Assembly (NCBI GenBank): GCA_018857735.1
Contig: JABMCL010000813.1
Span: 870,501-934,500 of the forward strand
Direction of reading: 5' to 3'
DNA length: 64,000 nucleotides
Source of the DNA: Alviniconcha marisindica
Taxonomy: Eukaryota; Mollusca; Gastropoda; Provannidae
Part shown: in pieces, positions 43,229 through 55,300 of the stretch
Numbering within the stretch: position 1 is the first letter of the stretch
Layout of the letters: each line of letters starts with the position of its first letter
Translations under genes and position numbers: made by a program
The notes under the pieces: generated by a model
What the model saw: only the letters and a program-made list of their open reading frames with translations
What the model was told of the DNA's origin: nothing
The model's database searches: none

Positions 43229-43238
43229 GCCATCTTGG
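43229..43238 (-). promoter_or_regulatory. YY1-type motif near the CNOT3 start
   Basis: GCCATCTTGG on the plus strand (CCAAGATGGC on the minus), the YY1 core found close to many housekeeping transcription starts. It lies 122 bp upstream of the CNOT3 ATG, where a first-exon promoter is expected. Confidence 0.4.
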
Positions 43239-43359
43239 TTTTTATGGAATTGTCAGATGAAAGAAAATTCAGCACCTTTATTTGTTCATTCTCTACATTT
43301 TCGGGCACCATTGCTCAACTGTAGCATGCACGAATTATCCAATTTCATATTCTTATGCT

Positions 43360-43384
43360 ATGGCTGACAAGAGAAGGCTACAAG
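43360..43384 (+). CDS. CNOT3: CNOT3 coding exon 1 (start codon)
   Basis: 25 nt, MADKRRLQ plus one base, donor CAAG|GTATGT. The family begins MADKRKLQGEID, so this tiny exon 6.5 kb upstream of exon 2 is secure. The start context GCTATGG is strong. An out-of-frame ATG lies five bases upstream (43355) in a weak context. Confidence 0.93.
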
Positions 43385-46300
43385 GTATGTACTGTGCTCA
43401 ATTTAAGCTGAAGTACTTTCTGTTTCGGCGTGCAAAACCTAGATCATCATAAACAAAATATTTTTGTGTTATTATTGATTTTGCTTATTTTGGACAAAAT
43501 AATTCGATATGCTTCTGGCCTGATTTTATTCAGTCGTACGAATGCAAAGTGCATGAAACTCCTGTCTTCGTCTTTTAACCAAATGGTTTTGGTCACCCGT
43601 ATTGCATTGTCTGGACGAAGTCGGGTCGTGTTTCGTGATGGGATTCATTGCCCGCAAAAATCAAAACTTCTGTTCATGATTTGGTCGTTTGCAACAGGTT
43701 ATCCGTTTCTTTGAATGCAAAACAATGTGCCGTTTACTTTAGTGCTAGCTGGTCATTGACATTTTTCGACTGACACAGTAACAAAGTTCCTTATTGTTTT
43801 GCCATTTCCCGCAAAGCACCCATGGCCATGGTTAACCCCGTTCATGCTGATAAAAGCTGGTCTCTCTCACCTCACTAATTCTATCGATCTCCACAGTTTT
43901 TTCACGCAATGCGTTTTAAATATGAAAACTAAAAACAGCACCTAAACTGAATGCCCCAGATGGATCATGTAGCATTGATTTGCGCTCGCAATCGCATAAC
44001 AAAGAATTGTACGAAATCAGCTGTTCTGACCTTTGAGCACTAGTTCTACTTCTAGCAGGCGTATGTCGGTATGAATTGTCACTATATCTCATTGTTACAT
44101 GTTCCCCTTGTGTAGGACTGTGCAGGCTTCTGAAGGAAACAATTTGAGCCCCAAGTTTGTTTTGATTTGTTCTAAAGTATTTTGTTGTTGCTTTATTGGC
44201 ATGATATAAACTGTTTGGGGGCAGTTTGAAAGCATATTCTGCAAACTGGTATGTCAAACTTTCTGCAAGGGTCAAGTCAGAGTAATGTTGTTTTTGTTTG
44301 TTTGTTTGTTTTGGTTCGATGTTATCCTAATCCTGTCCATACAATTTCACAATCACAGTTCTTTGAAATTGTATCAGTTTGATGCTGTGGAGCACTTACT
44401 GCTATTTTTAAGTGATGTAGGCTTCACTGCTTGAGACTTATTCTTTAAAAAAAACATTTTATAAGTAATAATCAGTGGAGATAGTTTATGTGTCATGGTC
44501 AGAGTTGGAGGCACCTGAGTGCACTTTATGGAAGTGGCAGTTGATCTTGAACAGTTGGCAATTGATATGCACTGGGTAATGCATTCACATTGACAAGGTC
44601 AAGGAGGATGCTTTGAGTACATCACACATAGTTTTTTTTGTGTGTGTGTGCTTTTAAAAAAAAATCAAAAGACCACAGAAATGTTTTGCATTTGTGTGAG
44701 CTCCATGGACAGTAAAGCATTTGATGATAGTAAATGAGTAATGCATGTTAACCACTGCAGCAAATGTGTCAACAATGGACATGAATGCTGTACATTTTGT
44801 TTTTGTTTTGTTCAGCCTTATTTGTGAATACTTTAAGGGACACTTTGAAGAAAGAAACGTGGCATTGGCTTTTAGCAGTGTTTGGAATTTGAAAGATTCT
44901 AACAGGTGGTTTGTTGTTACTTGCTCCTGTGCTAGTGCTGTGATGTTGTTTGTGATATATTGAGGAGTTTTTTTACAGTTAAAATGTCCATGTCCAAATA
45001 CACTAGGCACTTGTATTTATAATCTTAAGGGGATTACCTCACAAAACAAGTTCCATTCATCAGGTAGATGAGATCAAATTTGAAAGATTATGTCTGAAAA
45101 TTCTCTGATGGTTTGATAAATTCAGTTTCTAATTCTAAAGTTCAGTTTCTAAATTTAGTTTTGTTAGTTGCAGATCAATGGACTGGCTTGGTAGCTGCAC
45201 ACAATAATGAAAAGTGTTTTTATTCACCTGTATTGCATTTGCACACATTACACTTTGATATTAGGCATAAAAGTTGCATGCTTGTGTCACCTGCGGAGCA
45301 AGACTAAGGCTGCAAGTAGCCACTGCGAGTAGTTCAGTAGTTTGACACTCAACAGTAGTTTGAACAGCCAGTCCTGCTATGACTGACGCAAAACCAGTTG
45401 TAAATATTCTATAAGCAAGAAAAATCAATGTGCATTTTCCCAGAACTAGACTTCTCTGATTCAAATCAAATAATTATTACATGCTTGAAGTTGAAACATG
45501 AAAAGAAAATGATCTGTAGTAAACTTTTTTTTTTTTTTTTAAGTGACTGAAAGTGGCATTGCTATTGACTTAATAATGGTATTTAAGCTGTCATCATTAC
45601 TAACACTTTTTGTGCATTTTTTCTTGTTTTGCTTTTTTAGTTTGATGTTGCCAAAGTGTCTTTGATGTGGATAGAATATGACAAGCTATTTTACGTAAAT
45701 ACTAAATGTGATGGAAGAAATTACACATGGTTTTATTATTTTTGCAAACATTTCTTCTTCTTTTCTTTTTTTTTCTTTTCTTTTTTAAACAGGCATCAAG
45801 TTGCTAGAGAAAGTGCCAACAGTTTTTGTATCTCTATCGAATGAACTTTTGATAATGTATTACAGTATTTTCAAAAATGAGTGATCCATTGGACCACTAT
45901 TTTTTTTTAAAGAATTAAGCCTGCAGTGAAGAAAAATTATGTTACACAGAAAAATAGTGATTGAAATAAGAAACATTCATAATTTTTTTTAAATCTTCAG
46001 TTGAGCTCAGAAGGATAGTTCCTTTAGAAGTAGAACAGACTGCTTAAATACAACAAGGTTCCCTGGGTCCTTACAAATACTTACAAATTGAATTTGCTAA
46101 GTAAAGTCATATGATGAGTCCTTATATTTGCATCACAGTCCAGGGGTTGCGCTCATTGCAAATTTTGCATAAATGTTAAATTTTTCGGGTGCTGTACGCA
46201 TTTTGGCCTCGTAGCTGCATCACCATACGCAAAATGACTTAACACCGATTGAACAAGTTGTGGCTGCCATGTCACTCAACACTAGACCAAAGACCGTACA

Positions 46301-49300
46301 GCTACAGGTGTCATCTCAGCTGGGGCCCCGCACTCCTCTCTGTCACGAACTAAGTCCAGTCAGTGAAGGGCAGAATCTGAACAATGACGAAATAAATGTG
46401 TAAGCGGCTGTCATTTTCAGACTATGAGGTGATACTTTTTCAGTTTCATCCTTGCACCTTTGTGGACAAAATTCGCATACTTTTCCAAAGAATGATAATT
46501 AATTTGAAACTGAATCCTAATGATACCGTATCTGAAAGAAGACTCAGTCTCCGTACCAGAAATCGCATACCTTGCCAAACTGGTTAGTGATATTTTCCGG
46601 TCAGTCAATAGAGAACACGGTCCCAGAAACTGGATTTGGAATGAACCAGTATGCCTAGTCATAGTGTCAGCGTATATCAGTGTTTACTTAAAGGTTGAAG
46701 ATTATGAAACCAAAAACAAAAGTTGCATTGACACTGAATATGAACGAGAGAAAATGACGTGAGCCTCGATTTGAATTTTATCTTGGTACTAAGACCCCAC
46801 TGTAGATGAGAAGTGGGGTTTACCAACATATCTGCTGCACAGTTTATTTTCAGAAAATGATGCCATGTACAATTGAAACTTTTTGTGAACTGCAAATTCA
46901 CTGAACATTTCCTCTTTTTTTGTGTGCATGGTTAGACTTTCTTTTAACCCACTTGGCCCCAGACCGCCCATCACTGCCCACTCTTTTGCCTTACAGTGCA
47001 ACCCAGACCGCATAGTAGCGGCCGGCTAGCAGATGATCCATACTAGCATCTCGGCTTATGCAAACGGGAATGGGATTCTCGCGAGATTGTAGCCTCGTTT
47101 CCACTGTTGTTTACTACTTCCGGCGATGACCTTTGTTCGAAGTTCGTTTGATTTTGAGAGACGCTGTGAATTTTCAAATTTATGAGATGGACACACGGTA
47201 GATGCATGAAAATAAACAAAAGCCTGACTGTTAACAATGGCATTGGAGCTTCATCCTTTGAGATTTGAACTGCAAATTGGCTCAGTCGCTTACCGTGGGC
47301 ACTCTAACAAACTCACAGAGCTTCATCTTCGGAATTTAACACTGGAAATTTTTGCAAAGTTGGTTACCCCATAGGTACCCCAAAACCTGACATTCAGATG
47401 TGGATATTTTTGACTTGGGATATAGTTTTTATGCTTTTATTTTTGTGTGAAAAAAATCAAAACCTGTTGGATATATAAGAACACTGTATTCGCAAACTGG
47501 GAAAAATACAAAGAGAGCCAAAACTTGGTGTTTATTATTGATTTTTAAAGTTGTATACCAGGATCATTTGACACAGTTACTTCCCTTTGCCATGGGATTT
47601 CGTAGCGAAAGGGCAGCAGCTGGTCTGAGGCCAAGTAGGTTAACTAGTTTCGTCTGCTCACTTTTAAGACAGCGCTACCTCTGATGGTCCTTACAAGCCT
47701 AGCTAATACTAAAAATGCACACGGATAATTGTAAAAGCCTCTCATTTTTCCAAGTCAGTGACACTGTATGGTTCCACTCATTTACTGAATTTTGATATCA
47801 TTCGAACATAGGTTGAGATGATATCTGAAGCAGACGATGCATTCCTCCATGTTCATTTGGATCACGTGCAGCCAAAATGACGGTCGCAAAATTACACAGT
47901 AACTTCTGGGTTAGCTATTTCATTGCAAAACTTAATTTGAGTGGTACAGTCGCAAAAAATTGCTGTAGAACATGATTTCTGTGACACAGAAATTGGTACT
48001 TTTGATCAGCATCAAATAACATGAGCAACCAAACATGATGCTACGCAACTGACTGCAGATTTTTTAAAGAACAATCCTGCACTTGTCAGTTAAAATTCAG
48101 CCTACTGCAGAATTCTTTGCAAACCTGATACAGTGATAGATAACAGCACTACTTTCATTAGCCCTGAGCTTGAGGAACCCCCCCCACCCCCACCCCCATG
48201 ATTATGCAGACTAGCTGGCTTTATTTGGAGGAAAAAAAAGTCGCTTGCCCAGAAGACTGAAGGAGTGCATTACTAGTTTACCTTGTCCTTGGTTACAGTG
48301 GCCAGTGCTGTGGTGTGGGCCTGTACATTGCAGAAAGGTATTGACCATTTTGATAGTGTCCAGCATTATGCTGCCTGTTTCATCAAACAAAATTACAGAC
48401 TGGGACACCTGGGCCCTATTACCTCCATGCTGAAAGACCTCAGACCCTGTGGCTGAAACTGAAAGAATGAAACAACCCCTCATCTTCATGTATAGGGTGA
48501 CAAGTGGGTTGATCCATGAGGCTTGTTTCATCTGGCAGTGGAAGCTTCCTTGTTGTACCATTGGAAAACAAAAGACAATGGCCAGAAAGATCTGACAACT
48601 TCCTGACAACAAACATTGTAGATTGCTCATCAAGAAGGAATACCCTTTTAGGCTTACAGTGCTGTTCAAGAAGGAACACCTGATATTATGCTGTTGACTC
48701 CACCAAGAAAGCCTTCTACAAATAATGTTTTCCCCAGTGATAGCGCAGACTGGAATAACATTGAAAAAATTGAAGTATGTTGAAAAAATTGAAGTATGTT
48801 GAGAGATGTACATACATTTTCCTGTCACTTCTTGACAGACAATCAAAGTTCAGAGGTAGGTAGGTAGTGTTGCTTAATGTCCTCAGATGTCAGTTGACAT
48901 ATTAGGGACAAGCTGAGGCCAATGCCAAAGCATGGTTCAATATAGCTTTACGTCCACGGAAACCAGAAGGCTCGTTAGGACGGACAGCCCAGGACGGCCA
49001 CCTGGACTCTCACACAGCTCCTGAACTATGACAAAGTTCAGATCTTTTCTTCTTCTTTTTATGTGCTCTTCTTGTTCACCCATTGGTGATTATGGCAGGA
49101 TTGGGTCATGCCAGTGTATTTGATCAAGATCTGGATGGACTGACTTACGTAGGGGTTAGTTTCTAGTAATGTGTTTACAGCTTAATTGGTATGCAGGTGG
49201 TTTGCCACTATTTTAATGCCTATAGAGTGCAGACTGATGAAAATTAACAGACCCAGTAACAAATATGTTACGAGAGGAAAAATTGTGTTTACTGCTGGTG

Positions 49301-52300
49301 TTGGTATCCTTGCGCTAGTTACACAATACAGACACGGCAGGTCAGCTTCACAGAATTCTAGCCATCAGTTACTTCCATGAACCATTGACTGCTTCTCTGC
49401 GCCACAGTTGCACCATGTGTGATTGTGATGTATGTTATAGAGGTGCCAATGAAGAAAAAGAGTTAGTTTTTATAGACAAAGCATGCTTTGAGAATGATGG
49501 GTTTGGAAACCATTTGTGGTACTTGATCACAGTAACTTTAGTAGAACATCTTTTTAGCAGGTAGCATTACATTTTAAACCTGTAGCATGGCATTATTATT
49601 GTCCATACTGACATTGGTAGCAATGCACCAGCTTGCCAACTAAGATACAAGATATGCTTGATAACCTCAGTGGAACACATAGGAAAGTACATTGGTTTTG
49701 ATTGCAAGATGGGAGCCCTCCTTTATTGATTTTTTTTCTTTCTACTGACCAACTTTGGTTCTCAGGTAAAAGGTAGACTTGCTGTACAGATGTACACAGG
49801 AACAATGTCTTTTCCCCCACCTGCATTAGTGAATAATCTTTTGTGCATTGAATTTGACTGGTTTGATGCAAATCCCCATTTTTCTTCAACTTTTGATCTT
49901 GTTGGCAGAATTTGCTTTCAGAGGTTAATGATTTTGTTTGTGCAGGTGAGATAGACCGATGCCTTAAAAAGGTCGCTGAAGGTGTTGAAATCTTCGAGGA
50001 CATCTGGAAAAAGGTGTGTATTAAAAATTAAAAATAAATTATGTCCATAAAAATAGTTATAATGGCTTGGGTTTAACTGTTCTTGATAAGCATGAAATTG
50101 TAAAATTATCTTATTTCAGTGTTGAGTATTACTGTTGATCTGTTCACCCATGGCTGGCTTTAACATAAACTTTTTCTCAAAGGCTGTGTGTACGAGTTCT
50201 TTGAAACTGTAGGGTGGTATTGGTGGTTCCAGCATCTATTTTTAATGGTTGCTAAGGTGCACAAAAATAACATTCTGTCTGTCCTGTGCAGTTTTATCCA
50301 TCATACTCTTCCATTGCCTAAAGCTGTTAAAGTGTTATCTTGGAATAGAATTAAATTGTTGCAAACTATTGGCATCAGTGTATATACTATAATGACTGCT
50401 ATGCAGTCTGGTAATCCACAGGTTGGAGATTGAGTTTTGTGAGTGCAGAATCGTGCCCCACTCTGCAGTGTGCAATGTGTAAAGAGGTTGTTTTTTGTTG
50501 TTGTTTTCAGATTTAAAAAAAAAAGGGGGAATTTGTTAATATGTAGGGATTTTGCACATCACCCATTGTGGATTGTGTGCCCAGACTGTAGGAGTTTGCA
50601 CAGTATTGTGAAGAAGGAAGAGCATTATTAATGTTACTACCTTCCTGGATGACCAGTTCAGCTCTTCTGTAACAACTCACACATTTAACAATTACATTGA
50701 CTCTTGGTTTCCTACATTCATCACACTATAACCATCATAGTTGACTGGGGTTAAAAACAACCGTTTATTGATCAGTTTGGTTCTATCAGCTACACAAACC
50801 CTGCAAAAAGTACATGTATAAATTTGAGATCTAGGTGTGGGAGTTAATTAGCAGAGCTGTTTTTGTTCTGCTTAAAAATATAAAAAAAGCAACAAAAAAC
50901 TCATTTCAGCTTTAAAATTTATTTATTTTTAAGTGGTACAAAGGAAACAACAGCATATACCACTGTCTCAAAAACGTGCTAGCAAACCAAAGTCTAGTCT
51001 TGTTGCACAAGACAAGGGGATATTGCTGTCAGTTTTTTTAAAAACAGCCACCGTCCTTCCCAACCCCCTGGTTTAGACACTGATATGATTGTTCATTGGC
51101 AGCTCATACATCTGCTAGTCCTGACTATTATTATTGTACCATCACCCTGTCCATCTTTATCTGGAATCACCATTTCTGTCCAGCTTTGTCCAGAAGATAA
51201 TTATTTTCTAAATCATTCAACCTTTTGTAACTAAACTTGGTACCTCGCTGCATCATCTTAAGCTTAAGTGTTACGTGGAACAATTGGGATGGTATCTTCA
51301 AGGTCAAGGTCACAATGTGGGCTTATATAATCAGAATATGATAATTCTTTTGCACGCAAACTTAGCTTGATAATAGATTGTTTTAAGCTGAGGTGTCCAG
51401 TGAAAATATTGGACTGCTGTGTTCAAGATCAAGGCCAACTTTGTTACTTCTTGAATTTCATTGTCCTGTCAGCCTGCCACATAGGGTCATTTCATTACAC
51501 CAGTTCAGTATGACGAGTTTGTCTAATTTACTGTTAGTGTTACCACATGAAAAATGCACAATAACATATTTGGTTAAAAATTTCAAGTAATGCTTGTCTG
51601 GACAATCTTTCTGAACCACTGAACCTTTTGTAACCAAACTTGGTCTGGTGATGCATCATCTTGAGCCAGAGTAATGTGTGGAAGAATTAGGATGCTGTCA
51701 AAGTGATATTGAGAACTTACATAATCAAAATATGACTGTTTTTACAATATCTTCTGAATTAATGATTATTATTTTTTGCAACCAAACTTAATTTGATGGT
51801 AGATCACCATAAGCCAAAGTGTCCAGTGGAAATACTGGCTCAAACACTCAAAAATTCAGTTACTGTTTTACCGCTATACCAGATGATATCTACTGATATG
51901 TGGGAACCTTTTTAAACAAAATTGGTATGGTGATAATATTGTCATACACCAGAGTCTCTTGTAAAAAATAAAAAATAATTAATGGTTGCTATTGTCAGGG
52001 TCAGGGCTGATATAATCAAAGTGTGGCTGTTATAATCTTATATCTTCTGTGTGTGTGTGTGGTTAGTGTTATTGTAAAGCGCCCTGTGCTGCCACCTTGT
52101 GTGGTAGATGGGCGCTCTAGAAATCCTCTTTATTATTATTATTATTACTTACGATCCTTTTGCGACCAACCTTTCTTTGATGATGAAAATATTACTCTGC
52201 TGTGTGGTCAAGGTCACAGCAAAATTTCATAACCTTTAATTGAATGTTTGTCTGGATGATGTCTTCTGAACGGTTTAACCTTTTGTAGCCAAACTTTGTG

Positions 52301-55300
52301 TGATGGTGCATCATTGGGAGCCAGAGTGTCATGCAAAAAGATTGTTGTTTTGATTATCAAGCATTGTCAAGATCACAGTGAAGGCTTGCTATCATGAAGG
52401 TCATGCTGTCATGAAGGTCAAGGTCACAGTAAAGGATTGTATAATCAAAATATGATCCTGTCTGCTACATCTTCAGAACTGCTGATCCATTTGCACTCAC
52501 TGCAAGTGAGCCGGTTTGGCCTAGTGGTAAGGCATTAGGCTGGTAAGCGGAAGGACCTCGGTTCGATACTGCTTTAGCTCTCGTTTCTCTTCAGAAAGGT
52601 TGTGGTTTGTGGACACTGTCTTGTGACTTTGTCCGTCACTTCCTACTGAAACATTAAAATGGCTCTCATTGCTGCCCATCTTAATGCATGAATCAGTCTG
52701 GTGGTGACAGTATAGCGATAGGTATATAATCTCCTCTTTCCCCACCTCCACCCCCCCCCCCCCCCCCCCCCCCCTTCTCCCTGTCCCTAATAAGCCTCAT
52801 GGTTTCTGTGGATGTTAAGCACCATGTTTACTTCCTATTTTCCATTTGCAACCTAACCTGGTGATGGTTCAGAGCATTGTTTAGTGTTTGTTAGTCCTAT
52901 ATTTTTTGTACTACTCATATCTTTGCAAACAGACTAGGTGTGTGGATGTATAATTATGAGAAAGTAAACTACACATACAGAAGTTTGTAGGATGCAGACT
53001 CTGAAGAGAATGTGATTGTGTAATGATTTTCAAACTGTGATTGGCAGACTACAAATTTATATGCATTCAAATAAATGTAAACTGAACAAAAATACAGTTA
53101 TACTATATCCGAGTCAGACAATGGCTTTGCTATTGAGTGATTCAGCAAAGCTTGTTTGCTAGAGTGAATGCGCTTTGTAATCTTCCGTGCAAGAGGTCAT
53201 GAGAGGTCGCAGCGCACTTCCAGGATGATTTTTGAGTAGGCGTTGCTTCACGCTGTGTATAACAGTGGAAGTTGAACCTAGAATCACGAAGTAGTACAAA
53301 TGCCAATACTGTTGCAGTTGCAAAAATTATCATGGGATGGGGTGGGGAAAAAGTGTCTATGTCATTTTTTGGCTGACGAGAAGATCGTGAGTTCATAGAA
53401 GAAATGCTTTTTGGGGCATCCTATAGCACGAGCAACAAATTATTGCTTATTGCCAGACACATTATGACTACGGGCCTCAAAAAATGCCTTTAAAGTTGGC
53501 AGTGTAAAATTTGCAAATTCACTGTCACCGCCTTCCATTGTGAAGAAAGTACGCATCGGAAGTAAAAGCAGCCATGGGACTTAAGCGATGTCGGGCAACA
53601 GTCAAGGGAGTTAACAACCCCACCTGAATCACCCAATAGCTAAAATTGAGAACTTAGCTAGGTTTTTTAGTTGTTTTTTTTGTGGGGGGGGGGGTCATTC
53701 TGTATCGCTTGCTCAATTGTGTGTTTGACAGCACGTAGCCACACTGTACCACTTGAATATGTGGGTGTGCTATTTCCTGTGCATATGAACTCAGAGAAGT
53801 AACTGTTTCTGGGTCAATCAGTACTCTGTTTTAAAGAGTGAAACTTCATCTTTCAGATGATATCGGGTTCAAATATAATGCCTTCATTCTTTCCTAGTGT
53901 TGACGAGCATTACAGACAGCCTGGACCTACCTGTTTATAGCCATTGTAGCTGATTTGCTTCCAGATATTCATGCATGTAAAAAATAAATACTGTCCTAGT
54001 AATACTAGCAATAACACAGTTGATTTATTGTAAGGTTTGTGTTTATGGAAAAACAGCAAGCGGGCAGCTATTCCACACTTAGACTGAGTGGGAATTGGGA
54101 ACCTGGCCCTGAGCCATTTTAAAGGTCACATTAGAGTGAAAACTGATGCAGGCTTTTTCATACTCATAGATGTTTTGACAGTTTGAGTATGGGACTGACT
54201 CAGTGACTGAGCATGTACTGTTCTTGAAACACTGAACTACTAAATTATTGCCTCTCACTAGTCTCAGTAATCCATTACAAAAGAGGCAGTCATAAAATTG
54301 ATTAGTACATTGATAATTTCTAAATTCATTAATACGCTGTGGAGATTTGGGTTGGGGGGGGGGGGGGGGGGAACGTGGTATGCCAACAGATGTTATATTA
54401 TTGTCTTGTATGACAAGGCAGGTTGGTAATTAGCATATATATATATATATATATATATATAAATGATATGCTAACACCTGTTGCATTATTGTCTTGTATG
54501 TTATTTACCATAAATGGGAGGTTGTTTACTACTGTGTGATGTTTCTTTTTGTGCAGGTCCAGACTGCTACAAACAGCAACCAGAAGGAAAAGTATGAAAC
54601 TGATTTGAAGAAGGAAATCAAGAAACTGCAGGTATACACAGTTTGCACAACTAAAATTTTGGTGTATTAAAATGCTGTCATATTTTATAAGCAAAGAGGC
54701 GTATGAAATATTATGGATATTTGCCAGCTTTATTTACCCAGTATCCTACAAATCAGTTGTAAATGACCCTTCAGGCATCCTTTAAGATGGACCTGAAAAG
54801 GATAGTCTTGAAAGAGGCAGTGTTTTTGTCGAGATTTATTCTGTATTAAAAGTGCTCATGTACTTTTGTAATGCTTTGGCCAGTAATTGTGTAAATTCAT
54901 CCCCAAAACAAGGTAAGATATACTGCCATAAAAATTATATAGAATTTGGGGGGGGGGGGGGGGGGGGGGGGGGGCTCTCAGAGTTTGGTAGCTTGATGTG
55001 TGCTTAGTCAGTTCATGGCACCAGCTACAGTCTATATTCTGACTTGGGGCAGGTCAGGGGATGGGGTCATTTAACAGGGGTGGTAATTGTGAGCCAGTCC
55101 TGTTGTAATGCACTTGGGGCAGTTCAAGGGATAAGTCAATTAACAAGGGTGGTAATTGTGAGCCAGTCCTGTTGTAATGCACTTGGGGCAGGTCAAGGGA
55201 TAAGTCAATTAACAAGGGTGGTAATTGTGAGCCAGTCCTGTTGTAATGCACTTGGGGCAGGTCAAGGGATGAAGTCAATTAACAAGGGTGGTAATTGTGA

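Noticed and set aside
48211..48846. 211-codon minus-strand frame in CNOT3 intron 1
   Set aside because: Opposite to the gene, no family-like motifs, composition of ordinary AT-rich intron; likely a chance open frame.
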